Assembly: GCF_001750165.1 (NCBI RefSeq)
Contig: NZ_CP015411.1
Coordinates: forward strand, 3,944,501 to 4,008,500
Origin: Pseudoalteromonas luteoviolacea
GTDB lineage: Bacteria > Pseudomonadota > Gammaproteobacteria > Enterobacterales > Alteromonadaceae
Reading direction: 5' to 3'
Length of the DNA stretch: 64,000 bases
Made by a program: the position numbers and the translations under genes. Of this stretch, positions 35,269 through 43,775 are shown piece by piece. Each line of letters opens with the position of its first letter. Positions within the stretch are counted from its first letter, which is position 1. Below the pieces are notes generated by a model, which had not been told where the DNA came from, made no database searches, and saw nothing but the letters and a program-made list of their open reading frames with translations.

Positions 35269-35958
35269 TTAGTATGCACCTTTTGCACCTACTACACATG
35301 GTACGGTTTTTAGTAAAATCTTAACGTCGCTCATGATGCTCTGCTCAACAATATATTGCTCGTCCAATTGCACTTGCTGCTCAAACGTCGTATCAGCACG
35401 GCCTGTTACTTGCCAAAGGCCTGTTAAACCTTGCTCTGAATTTAAACGTGACAGTTGTGCTGGTTTGTACTGCGCAACTTCCATCTCAAGTGCTGGTCTT
35501 GGGCCGATTAACATCATGTCGCCTCTTACTACGTTCAATAACTGTGGTAACTCATCAATCGAATATTTACGAATGAAACGACCAATACAAGTGATGCGAG
35601 GGTCATGGATATACTTTTGACATACCCCCTCTCTAGAACTGTCTTTCTGGTCAGGCGCTTGGAAACGTGGATCGTCCTGCATATACATTGAACGGAACTT
35701 GTACATAGTGAATCGACGACCAAATTTACCTACTCTAGTTTGACGAAATACCACTGGCCCTTTGCTTTCTAGCTTAATCGCTAACATCAATAGTATTAAT
35801 AGAGGGCTAATAGCTAATAACCCCAGCGCTGCAACCGCTCTTTGAAACCACACTGGAATGCCGTGGTGAACACCGTCAATATGGTGTTTTGTTACTTTTT
35901 TTGCTGTTTGAGTTGATGTAGCTGTCACGTTTGTCGCAATTTTAGTTGTGATATCCAT
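35269..35958 (-). CDS. Initiating sugar (phosphoglycosyl) transferase
   Basis: Monotopic polyprenyl-phosphate phosphoglycosyl transferase (bacterial sugar transferase family; PglC/WcaJ catalytic domain), 229 aa. It would load the first sugar-phosphate onto undecaprenyl phosphate. A membrane-insertion helix at about 41-62 precedes FRQTRVGKFGRRFTMYKFRSM, the catalytic Asp-Glu in YSIDELPQLLNV, GDMMLIGPRP and GLTGLWQVTGR. It lacks the four-helix N-terminal domain of WcaJ. It lies 2 bp downstream of the WecG-type fusion gene and ends at a terminator. Confidence 0.93.
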   Translation of the reverse strand: MDITTKIATNVTATSTQTAKKVTKHHIDGVHHGIPVWFQRAVAALGLLAISPLLILLMLAIKLESKGPVVFRQTRVGKFGRRFTMYKFRSMYMQDDPRFQAPDQKDSSREGVCQKYIHDPRITCIGRFIRKYSIDELPQLLNVVRGDMMLIGPRPALEMEVAQYKPAQLSRLNSEQGLTGLWQVTGRADTTFEQQVQLDEQYIVEQSIMSDVKILLKTVPCVVGAKGAY

Positions 35959-35960
35959 GA

Positions 35961-37217
35961 TTAAAGCCCTCTGATAGATTGTTTTAAAATGAAAACTCTG
36001 AATAAGAACACTGGGTTGCCAATGACATAGCGATTAAACTTGGTTTTTGGCTCTTGCATTAAACGCCATACCCACTCTAATCCCATTTCGCGCATCCAAA
36101 GCGGTGCTCTTGGAATTGCCCCAGAAAAGAAGTCAAATAAGCCACCTACGGCCAATGCACACTGGCAATTTAAACGATGTTTGTTTTTAGCAAGCCATAG
36201 TTCTTGGCGAGGTGAACCTAGAGCCACCAGCAAAATGGTCGCTCCGCTTTGATTAATTTGGTCGATGATGTCGTCGTCGCTGTTAAAGTAACCGTGATGC
36301 GTGCCACAAATATCTAAACCTGTGTATTTAGCTTTAAGTGCCTCACCCGCTTTTTTCGCAACGCCTTCTTTTGCGCCTAGCAAAAATAATGATTGCTCTG
36401 TTTGTACAGCCTGCTCACACAGCAGTGGCAGCATGTCAGTCCCATTAACATTGTCTGCTAAATCAATACCTGAATGCTGTGCCGCTATACGCATGCCAGA
36501 ACCGTCAACAAAGTTCTTATCGCTGCCACATAGCGTGTTGTGTAACCCTTTATTGCTAGCAGCTAAATTAATTGAATTTACATTAAGAAAGTAACCGACG
36601 CGGCAATTTATCTGCACTTGTTCACCTTGACATACCCAATTAATCGCATCGTGCATTTTGGTATTTGCGAACGGTATGCCAAACATCACGCTATCACCTT
36701 GTGTACTGCCACCTTTCTTATACAGCGCCTTACATACAACTAACTTAAAAACCATCATTGCGTCTTGAATACAGTTTTGCTTCGCCTGTGCTTCCAGCAG
36801 TGTTAGCTCATCATTTACAACTAAACCTGTAGCGCGGTGTAACTGTAAGCAATCATATAAACCCGCTTTTTCGCACGGTGATTTGAACCGCTTTACGTTG
36901 GGAATTGACGTTGTGCCGCGAATGATGGGTGTGCCAACAAAGTGAACTTGACCCATTACAACGTTAATTATGTTTGCGCTTGACTTGAATGGGCCTACTT
37001 GCCAGCTGTAAAGCTCAACCACGTCACCACCGACATCAATCCAGTTTTCACCTTTGATTGGTGCTTTCAAAACTAGCAGGCTAAGCAGAATGTTTAAGAT
37101 GAATAAAGGAAGCAGAGTAACCATCAAAACGACTGCAAACGTAAATCTAACTACATTACGTGTTGCACATGTTTTTTCTGTAGATGCAATATTCTGTTTG
37201 TGAGTTTGAGCAGCCAT
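35961..37217 (-). CDS. WecG/TagA/CpsF glycosyltransferase fused to degenerate sugar transferase
   Basis: 418 aa. Residues 176-375 are a GT26 (WecG/TagA/CpsF) domain: VDGSGMRIAAQ, NGTDMLPLL, LLGAKEGVAKKAG, VALGSPRQELWLAKN, AVGGLFDFFSG and MGLEWVWRLMQEP. The N-terminus has a membrane helix (about 22-50). Then comes a segment (about 70-168) that can be aligned by eye with the C-terminal half of the neighbouring phosphoglycosyl transferase (ANIINVVMGQVHFVG against PQLLNVVRGDMMLIG). It lacks the catalytic Asp-Glu and the GPRP motif. The domain may serve only for membrane association. GGAGGTG precedes the ATG and a sigma-54 promoter lies 35 bp upstream. Confidence 0.85.
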   Translation of the reverse strand: MAAQTHKQNIASTEKTCATRNVVRFTFAVVLMVTLLPLFILNILLSLLVLKAPIKGENWIDVGGDVVELYSWQVGPFKSSANIINVVMGQVHFVGTPIIRGTTSIPNVKRFKSPCEKAGLYDCLQLHRATGLVVNDELTLLEAQAKQNCIQDAMMVFKLVVCKALYKKGGSTQGDSVMFGIPFANTKMHDAINWVCQGEQVQINCRVGYFLNVNSINLAASNKGLHNTLCGSDKNFVDGSGMRIAAQHSGIDLADNVNGTDMLPLLCEQAVQTEQSLFLLGAKEGVAKKAGEALKAKYTGLDICGTHHGYFNSDDDIIDQINQSGATILLVALGSPRQELWLAKNKHRLNCQCALAVGGLFDFFSGAIPRAPLWMREMGLEWVWRLMQEPKTKFNRYVIGNPVFLFRVFILKQSIRGL

Positions 37218-37251
37218 GACACCACCTCCATAATCTTTGTTGTAGAGGTAG

Positions 37252-37268
37252 TTGCGAGGACTGTGCCA
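37252..37268 (-). promoter_or_regulatory. Sigma-54 promoter of WecG-type gene
   Basis: The minus strand reads TGGCAC-AGTCC-TCGCAA, with a perfect -24 and GG-N10-GC spacing, 35 bp before the ATG. TTTGCAAATT lies 79 bp upstream (37347-37356), within a stretch shared with the wzx upstream region. Confidence 0.82.
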
Positions 37269-37419
37269 AATGAAATAAAAAAATTAAGAGGTTGAATTTT
37301 ATAAACTTAATTACAATTTACAATTTTTTCGTGAATAGGATTTCTTAATTTGCAAAGCACAACGAGAAGTGTTTTTTAATTTAAAAAATATGAGAGCAAC
37401 GATTCGTTATACTTCCCTA

Positions 37420-38163
37420 CTACTTACCAAATTGCGGATAAATACGACGAACTCTGTTAAAGAGCGCTGGCAGTTTACTGTTCACAACAATGAGCTTTTT
37501 ACCTTGTTGCTGGGCATCATTCAGGTCGCACTTAAGCAACAGCTTACTCACTTTAAAAATGATTTTATGGACCATTTTATCAAAAAAGCTATTTTTCAAA
37601 GGGCCATAATTAAAGTGACGAATATAATCCGCCATGTCTTTAGAGTGTGTGTTATTCCATTTATCCGAAATCAACTGAAATCCTTCGGTGCTTTTAGCAA
37701 AATGCGCGACATGTCCATTCTCCCCCCAACCAATTCCTTTCGACTCGGCCACCGGGGTTTCAATCGCGCCAAGCACTTGTTCAAACCACGTTATTGCAGC
37801 AGGTGTATTGTGCACTAACATCACACCCGAATTGATTTCACCACTAAAACCATGGGCCATATAAATGAACTTCTCAGCGACAAGTAACGATTTAATCTGT
37901 GGGCAATCGTCTTGTATGAATGCGTCAGCATCCACAAACAACACATTAATGTAGCCCGCTTGCAACGCTGCTTTTAATAGTAAAAGCTTAAGCCAGCAGC
38001 ATTCCACCCCTAACGAAGTAAATAGAGGTCGAGTGATAACCACATAGTCATACCCCATTTTTTTTGCATATCGCTTTTGACTTTTTATACAGTGGCTATA
38101 ACGCCATTGGTAACCATTTAAAGCCACGCTAAATACCAGAGTCTCATTTTTACTCTTTGTCAT
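37420..38163 (-). CDS. Putative DxD glycosyltransferase of the EPS locus
   Basis: 247 aa, probable GT-A fold transferase resembling galactosyltransferases of the GMA12/MNN10 (GT34-like) group; the family call is tentative. Visible: the start region FSVALNGYQWRYSHCIKSQ, NVLFVDADAFIQDD with a DxD metal-binding motif, and EINSGVMLVHNTPAA. There is no transmembrane segment. The ATG at 38163 has AAGGAG 7 nt upstream; an upstream in-frame ATG at 38244 was rejected. It points away from the LruC gene, and no sigma-54 element is seen before it on this strand. Confidence 0.7.
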   Translation of the reverse strand: MTKSKNETLVFSVALNGYQWRYSHCIKSQKRYAKKMGYDYVVITRPLFTSLGVECCWLKLLLLKAALQAGYINVLFVDADAFIQDDCPQIKSLLVAEKFIYMAHGFSGEINSGVMLVHNTPAAITWFEQVLGAIETPVAESKGIGWGENGHVAHFAKSTEGFQLISDKWNNTHSKDMADYIRHFNYGPLKNSFFDKMVHKIIFKVSKLLLKCDLNDAQQQGKKLIVVNSKLPALFNRVRRIYPQFGK

Positions 38164-38345
38164 TGACCGCTCCTTAATATGACTTTGTGTCTTTTGTAAA
38201 TAAAGCAAACACAGCATAAGTTTGCACAAGAAATATTTTTTCATTTTAAGAAATCTAAAAAATATGCGTATTAATTTGCGAAAACCATTCCCTTAAAAAC
38301 CCTCCAAAAACACACAGACAACTGTAATTAAACAACTTTATTTTC

Positions 38346-38361
38346 TGGCACAGTTGCTGCT
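38346..38361 (+). promoter_or_regulatory. Sigma-54 promoter of LruC-domain gene
   Basis: TGGCAC-AGTTG-CTGCT, a perfect -24 with GG-N10-GC spacing, 40-55 bp before the ATG. AATTTGCG lies 65 bp upstream (38273-38280) within a segment similar to the one before the wzx gene. Confidence 0.8.
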
Positions 38362-38401
38362 CCTGTCTTATCAACTTAATCGAAAACAAGGTCTACACGT
38401 T

Positions 38402-40030
38402 ATGAGCTATTTCACAAAGATGTGCGTCTCTGCTGCACTTTGCACCATGGCATCAAGCGCGGTTGCTGTACAACAAGTCGATGGCAACTACGTATGGCAA
38501 TTCCAATCTGGCCAAGCTTGGCCAGGTGGATATAACCAAAATACAGGTAAGCCCGACAATATGATTTATGCGCGCGACGAATACAGTCGTGATTTTTTCC
38601 AGCGTATTAGTAATGCTTTACCCGAAGCAAAAGTAAATGAAGCTTTTATAACTGGTGATAGCGGCTCTACGATACACTTGGTAGAAGAAGCGGAAGTTTT
38701 TATTACCTTTATCCATGAAGGCGCAGGATATAAGAACTCTTTTGGTTATTTCACTTTTGATCCAGAAAACCCGCCCACTTCAGCAGATCAAATACAAGAG
38801 ACTATCGTATTTCCTAACTTAAGCTACCCACATTTGACCAACGGTCACCGAGTCAGTATCGGCACACACCCAGCGGGCACTAGTATCGGCTTTTTCGTCG
38901 CAGCAAATGGTTTTTGGTATTACACTGGGGTGAAAAATTGGCAGATCCCTTACTACTACTCAATCTCGTCACTTAACCCTGAACCAACTGAAGATTTAAG
39001 ACAGCATTGCGTGCTTTTATACGATGAGCAAGAGCAAGAAGTCGTTATTGGCTTCGAAGACTTACCGCGTACTTGGGGCGACAACGACTTTAATGATGCT
39101 GTTTTCAGTGTGCAAAGTAGCCCTGGCACCGCCATCCAATCCAGCAACCTTGTTGTGATGCCTGAAGCCAACGACAGCGACGCCGATGGTATACCCGATG
39201 AGCAAGATGAATTTCCGAATAACTTCAGACGCTCGCATAGCCAGTATTTCCCTTCACAAACAGGTGTGTCGACACTCGCTTATGAGGATAATTGGCCACA
39301 GCGCGGTGACTATGATTTAAATGACTTAGTCGTAAAACAACGCATTCAAACAACATTTGACGCCAATAACGAAGTCAGCGGGTTTATTTTACATGGTTGG
39401 ATTACGGCACGTGGTGCTGCGTACGAAAATGGCTATGCGCTTCGCATATTAGATTCGACACCGGCGCTGATTGAGAAAGCCACTGTCACAATAGATGGTC
39501 AGGAGTTTGAAAAAAGTGTTGAAGAGTATCAAACAAATGCCGTTTTACAACTTTGGAGTAATACACAGTTATTTACTCAAACTGGCGAGTCAGGCAAGTG
39601 TACGCACTTCAACACAGTGAAAGAGTGCAGTTACTTCGAACCGATACCATTTACGCTCGATGTGACATTTGAAGCATCTCAGCCTTCACTCAGCATTGCG
39701 GACTTAGACTTCTTTATCTTCAGAACAGCAGATCGCACCATTGAAGTTCATATGGCAGATTATCCGCCAACAGATTTATTTGACCAGACACGTTTTGGTA
39801 AGGTAGATGACTCATCAGATCCAAACCTCAACCGTTATTTCAGAACTTCAGACAACTTGCCTTGGGCGCTGACAGTAAGTGAAGAGTTTAACTATCCACG
39901 TGAATATATTGATGTGTTATGGGCTTACCCTAACTATGAAATCTGGGTTGAATCAAGCGGTGCACAAGCACAGGATTGGTACAAAACCAGTGACAGAGAC
40001 ACCCACTACTACATGCCAGAATCAGAGTAA
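38402..40030 (+). CDS. Secreted LruC-domain protein
   Basis: 542 aa with the signal peptide MSYFTKMCVSAALCTMASSAVA. A DUF4114-type segment (VIGFEDLPRTWGDNDFNDAVF, about residue 215) and a calcium-binding-like DSDADGIPDEQDEFP (about 258) precede a LruC domain. That domain begins around YEDNWPQRGDYDLNDLVVKQR, the hallmark of the family, and runs to near residue 530. LruC proteins are extracytoplasmic; their role is unknown. The ATG at 38402 is chosen since it lies after the sigma-54 promoter and has AAGGT upstream. It forms an operon with the lipoprotein gene 13 bp downstream. A matrix or surface role in the exopolysaccharide is inferred from context only. Confidence 0.85.
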   Translation: MSYFTKMCVSAALCTMASSAVAVQQVDGNYVWQFQSGQAWPGGYNQNTGKPDNMIYARDEYSRDFFQRISNALPEAKVNEAFITGDSGSTIHLVEEAEVFITFIHEGAGYKNSFGYFTFDPENPPTSADQIQETIVFPNLSYPHLTNGHRVSIGTHPAGTSIGFFVAANGFWYYTGVKNWQIPYYYSISSLNPEPTEDLRQHCVLLYDEQEQEVVIGFEDLPRTWGDNDFNDAVFSVQSSPGTAIQSSNLVVMPEANDSDADGIPDEQDEFPNNFRRSHSQYFPSQTGVSTLAYEDNWPQRGDYDLNDLVVKQRIQTTFDANNEVSGFILHGWITARGAAYENGYALRILDSTPALIEKATVTIDGQEFEKSVEEYQTNAVLQLWSNTQLFTQTGESGKCTHFNTVKECSYFEPIPFTLDVTFEASQPSLSIADLDFFIFRTADRTIEVHMADYPPTDLFDQTRFGKVDDSSDPNLNRYFRTSDNLPWALTVSEEFNYPREYIDVLWAYPNYEIWVESSGAQAQDWYKTSDRDTHYYMPESE

Positions 40031-40043
40031 TTAGGAGCGCACC

Positions 40044-40640
40044 ATGAAAACAGTAACAAACTTAACCACAATGTTTAGCATCACCCTACTGGCTACTCTG
40101 ATGACAGGATGTGGAGGCGGAGGAGGCGGCTCAGAATCTAGTTCACCTGCCCCAACGGTGACACAAACAACGACGCAACCTGCTGCAACAACAAGCGCAG
40201 TAACGAGTGAGCCGCAGCAAACTGAGCCAGTACAAGAGCCAACGGCGACAATGGAAGACTTTATGCCACAGTCGGAACTTAAAGAGTCTGCTGCGACAGA
40301 CTCGACAGATCTCTATGTCATGCCTGATTTCAAATTTAGAACCAGCGATGAAGTAACGATGGAGTTCAGTGGCGAAAATGTGTTTGGTGAGTCATTGGCA
40401 GGAAGAACAATTAAAATTTACTCATTCGATGTCGAGGTTCCGTCCGTTGAAGACGAGCTCATGGGTAATAAAGAGCTCGTTGCCACCTTGAGGTTTAACC
40501 CGTCTGGCCAGCTACAGCATACCCTCACGCTACCCCAAACAGCAAAAACAATGTTGGTGCGCGTAGATAGCATGCTGGAGACAAACCAAGTGCTGTTCCC
40601 GCTCGATTCAGACGAGACAATAGTACATACATTTAAGTAA
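40044..40640 (+). CDS. Putative lipoprotein of the EPS locus
   Basis: 198 aa, not recognised by family. The signal peptide ends in the lipobox LMTGC, followed by a six-glycine stretch and a Ser/Thr/Pro/Gln-rich linker to about residue 75. A small domain (about 90-198) follows, with alternating hydrophobic pattern suggestive of beta structure (FRTSDEVTMEFSGENVFG, TIKIYSFDVEVPSVED, LTLPQTAKTMLVRVD). It has an AGGAG ribosome binding site and lies 13 bp after the LruC gene. The two are probably partners at the outer membrane (inference). A hairpin at 40653-40684 follows. Confidence 0.75.
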   Translation: MKTVTNLTTMFSITLLATLMTGCGGGGGGSESSSPAPTVTQTTTQPAATTSAVTSEPQQTEPVQEPTATMEDFMPQSELKESAATDSTDLYVMPDFKFRTSDEVTMEFSGENVFGESLAGRTIKIYSFDVEVPSVEDELMGNKELVATLRFNPSGQLQHTLTLPQTAKTMLVRVDSMLETNQVLFPLDSDETIVHTFK

Positions 40641-40652
40641 GCTCTCCAAGCC

Positions 40653-40684
40653 AAAGTGTGCTCTGCTTATGTGGAGCGCACTTT
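40653..40684 (+). terminator. Hairpin after EPS-locus lipoprotein gene
   Basis: AAAGTGTGCTC pairs with GAGCGCACTTT (one G-T pair) around a 10-nt loop, followed by ATTCACTTTTG. It probably ends the LruC-lipoprotein transcript. Confidence 0.5.
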
Positions 40685-40899
40685 ATTCACTTTTGTTCAC
40701 CCGCTCCTCATCCTGTCACAACAAAATTGTCAGATCTTTATACGTTAGCAAGAAACTTTGTCTATGCTTGATGCGGTCACATTTATCACATCATGATAAA
40801 TATTAAATATTCAGTACTTTATGACAAAAGTCTTTGGAACTCTGAGAGTTAGACTGCTATATCTTAATAGAGAACAAAAATTAATAAAGGAGCGCTTAG

Positions 40900-42348
40900 A
40901 TGGATAAAATAACAGGACTTAATATTTTACTGGTTGATGATGAGCCACATATTTTGCGCTCCCTCAGCCGAGCATTACGCTCCGAACAATATCATATCCA
41001 TACAGCTGAAGGCGGTCCTGCGGCACTTGAAATCCTGGCGAATGAATCCATCGATGTCGTCGTCACTGATAAAAATATGCCTGAAATGACAGGCAATGAG
41101 CTGCTCGCCATTATCGCCGAACAGTACCCTGATACGATTCGTATTATGCTCACGGCTTTTACCGAGCAAGCAGCCCTTATTGACGCGATAAACCAAGGGA
41201 AAGTTTGGGGCTACATGCAAAAACCATGGGATAACGACAATCTCAGGATCACCATTGAGCAGGCGCTACAAACTAAAATGCTGATTGCTGAGCGCAACAT
41301 GCTGCGTGCCAGTCTGAAACGTTATAAACGTGAACATAGGTCACAGTTCCAGCGCTTTATTGGTGGCTCCTTAGCAATGCAAGTCGTTTATAAGTGTATT
41401 GATAAGGCTGCACCGAGCCGTGCCAATGTGTTTATCACCGGTCCCAGTGGAACAGGTAAAGAATTGGCCGCTGAGGCCATCCATAACCTAAGCCCCCGTC
41501 ACAATAACGAGCTTGTCTGTATTAACTGCGCCGCGATTCCATCTGAATTGATGGAGTCTGAGATTTTTGGCCATATTAAAGGCGCTTTCTCTGGCGCAAC
41601 CAATAACCGCGATGGTGCAGCAACTCTCGCTGATGGCGGCACACTGTTTTTAGATGAAATTGGCGAAATGGATATGGCACTTCAAGCTAAAATTCTTCGC
41701 TTTATTCAAACGGGAACTTTTCAACGTGTCGGTAGCGGCAAGGTCGAAAAAGTCGACGTAAGATTTGTATGCGCCACCAACCGAAACCCACTTGAAGCCA
41801 TTGAGCAACAACTCCTGCGTGAAGACCTATTTTATCGCCTCAATGTCATCGCAATTGATATGCCTGCATTATCCGATCGTGATGAAGACCCTTTGCAAAT
41901 TGCACTCTTCTATCTCAACAAGTTTAGCGAAATGGAAAACAAGCTTTTCGTCGGCTTTTCAAAACGCGCGGAACAGCTCATTTTGAATTATACCTGGCCT
42001 GGCAATGTCAGACAGCTAGAAAACCTCATCCACAGTGCAGTAGTTATGTCCGACGGACCTATGGTAAGTGAAGAGACATTGATGCAGCAGCTGCATTTAA
42101 AACCCAGTGAAGAGCTGTTCAAACCCAAAGACAAGTTATCACCCGTAGCGCTACCAGCTAATGGCTCGGCTTCGCCAGCCATCACAGCAACGCCCGATGC
42201 CAGCAACATAGTACCGCTTTCGGAGGTGGAGCGTATTGCCATTGAGCAAGCCTTGCTGGTTTGCGAAGACAATGTGGTCAAAGCAGCCAGTTTATTAGAA
42301 GTTAGCCCATCAACCTTGTATCGCAAAATACAAAAATGGGAGCCATAA
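40900..42348 (+). CDS. Sigma-54-dependent response regulator
   Basis: 482 aa: receiver, AAA+ and Fis-type helix-turn-helix. The receiver has D13/D14, phospho-acceptor D57 in VVTDKNMPEMTG and the late motif YMQKPWD, a subtype seen in HupR/HoxA-like regulators. The AAA+ domain has Walker A GPSGTGKE, GGTLFLDEIGE, and the sigma-54 loop as GAFSGA instead of GAFTGA. The C-terminus ends NVVKAASLLEVSPSTLYRKI. AAAGGAGC precedes the ATG. No partner histidine kinase is adjacent. Since the surrounding operons have sigma-54 promoters, it is the likely local activator (inference), comparable in position to regulators of Vibrio polysaccharide loci. Confidence 0.92.
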   Translation: MDKITGLNILLVDDEPHILRSLSRALRSEQYHIHTAEGGPAALEILANESIDVVVTDKNMPEMTGNELLAIIAEQYPDTIRIMLTAFTEQAALIDAINQGKVWGYMQKPWDNDNLRITIEQALQTKMLIAERNMLRASLKRYKREHRSQFQRFIGGSLAMQVVYKCIDKAAPSRANVFITGPSGTGKELAAEAIHNLSPRHNNELVCINCAAIPSELMESEIFGHIKGAFSGATNNRDGAATLADGGTLFLDEIGEMDMALQAKILRFIQTGTFQRVGSGKVEKVDVRFVCATNRNPLEAIEQQLLREDLFYRLNVIAIDMPALSDRDEDPLQIALFYLNKFSEMENKLFVGFSKRAEQLILNYTWPGNVRQLENLIHSAVVMSDGPMVSEETLMQQLHLKPSEELFKPKDKLSPVALPANGSASPAITATPDASNIVPLSEVERIAIEQALLVCEDNVVKAASLLEVSPSTLYRKIQKWEP

Positions 42349-42361
42349 CAGCAATAGGCAC

Positions 42362-42398
42362 TTTGCAAATTAAAAAATATCTGCATTGCAAATTGCGA
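42362..42398 (+). promoter_or_regulatory. Candidate enhancer upstream of wzx (TGCAAATT elements)
   Basis: Two TGCAAATT elements, 42364-42371 and 42387-42394, lie 102 and 79 bp upstream of the -24 box. The same words recur before the other sigma-54 units of the locus. The best-formed version (44863) is TGCAA-A-TTGCA, a palindrome with 1-nt spacer. Confidence 0.5.
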
Positions 42399-42473
42399 GT
42401 ACAGCGTCATTTGACAAAGCGAAAAATTACAAAATAACCAGTTATAACATAAAGTTAAAAATATAATCAGAGT

Positions 42474-42489
42474 TGGCGTAATTATTGAT
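42474..42489 (+). promoter_or_regulatory. Sigma-54-type promoter of wzx
   Basis: TGGCGT-AATTA-TTGAT. GG-N10 spacing is correct but the -12 dinucleotide is GA, so it is weaker than the others. It is 35-50 bp before the ATG and resembles the element before the wza-like gene. Confidence 0.6.
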
Positions 42490-42523
42490 TGATATAGGTA
42501 TCACTTAAAACCGAGTAAACCGG

Positions 42524-43765
42524 ATGCAATCAAATAAACATTCACTGAAGCTCCTACTGCGTAACACCTCTTGGCTGGTGGGTGCAGAAGTCGTAGCTAA
42601 AGCGACACGCTTACTGAGCATCATGGCAATGGCAGCATTTTTGGTACCTGTCGAGTATGGCGCAGCCATGTTGGCACTGAGTATTCATGAAGTCATTCGT
42701 TTACTGTTGCGCTCAGGTACTGGCGCGCAAATCATTCGTGCAAAAGACAGTGATTTACCTGATTATCTTTCAAATGGCTTGTGTATACAATGGTTACTGT
42801 GCGTTGCTCTTTGCTTAGTACAACTCATGACAGCCTATGCCACTCAATGGCTTTTCCCAGAACATGACATCACCACCTTAGTGGCATTGATGGCATTTAC
42901 CTACTTAGTATTTCCGATGGTCAGCACGCGAGCATTTTTAGTACAGCGCGATAACCGCATGGCGCTGTTTAGCATGATCAGTAGTTGTTGCATTATTCTA
43001 GAAAATACCACGATCGCTGTTGCACTTTATTTTGACGCAGGCTTATTAGCGATTGTTTACGCAAAATGGGCATTTGCACTATTATGGCTTGGTGCTTTTT
43101 CACTGGTGGACACTCTGCCTCATAAAATAGGCTTCAAGCGCGATACCTTTTTTTATTTACTTGGCTCTTCTACGCAACTCGCTGCTGCTGAAGGTCTGCG
43201 CTCACTGCGCATGAACATGGATATTTTCATTGGTGCAAGATTACTTTCACCTGAACTGTTTGGCCTTTACAGCTTTGCTAAAAGTGCGGGCATTGGACTT
43301 GCCATGTCAATCAGCCAAGCCTACATCACAGCGCTTTACCCGTATGTTTGCCAGCAACAAGAAAATGCACAAACGGGCAACCTAAATCAAAAAATCATGT
43401 GGGTTACCGCTGCGGTATCTGCCATTTTTGTATGCCAATCTGTGCTGGTCCCAGTCTATGTACCTCTTCTTTTCTCAGCAGATTGGCAGGCAAGTTTTAC
43501 AACAACCAGTTTATTGTGCCTTATTGCAATCACCACAGTATGGTCAGACACCTACAGTGCGATACTACGCAGTAAAGGCCTATTTAAGGTAGAAACACAA
43601 CAGTGCGCATACTGCCTTATTGTCTCAACCATCGGTGTATTGGCTATCGCACCACAGCAGCCAGACACATTTGCCCTAGTTTTACTTTTGAGCAGCATCT
43701 TGTGGCTGGTATTTCCTGCTATCAATGTGCTTCTTGTCAAATTCAGCGCCATCAAAGCCGCCTAA
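42524..43765 (+). CDS. Wzx-type polysaccharide flippase
   Basis: Multi-span membrane protein (413 aa, about 11-12 predicted helices) of the oligosaccharide flippase / MOP superfamily, expected to move lipid-linked repeat units to the periplasm. The N-terminal LVGAEVVAKATRLLSIMAMAAF and the later FGLYSFAKSAGIGLAMSISQAY match the family's helix 1 and mid-protein motifs. The start follows a sigma-54-type promoter. The GT2 gene begins 10 bp after its stop. Confidence 0.88.
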   Translation: MQSNKHSLKLLLRNTSWLVGAEVVAKATRLLSIMAMAAFLVPVEYGAAMLALSIHEVIRLLLRSGTGAQIIRAKDSDLPDYLSNGLCIQWLLCVALCLVQLMTAYATQWLFPEHDITTLVALMAFTYLVFPMVSTRAFLVQRDNRMALFSMISSCCIILENTTIAVALYFDAGLLAIVYAKWAFALLWLGAFSLVDTLPHKIGFKRDTFFYLLGSSTQLAAAEGLRSLRMNMDIFIGARLLSPELFGLYSFAKSAGIGLAMSISQAYITALYPYVCQQQENAQTGNLNQKIMWVTAAVSAIFVCQSVLVPVYVPLLFSADWQASFTTTSLLCLIAITTVWSDTYSAILRSKGLFKVETQQCAYCLIVSTIGVLAIAPQQPDTFALVLLLSSILWLVFPAINVLLVKFSAIKAA

Positions 43766-43775
43766 GGAGCTTGCT

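Noticed and set aside
37369..37818. Plus-strand 149-codon frame opposite a glycosyltransferase
   Set aside because: Shadow of the minus-strand gene at 37420-38163, which has a DxD motif and a good ribosome binding site.
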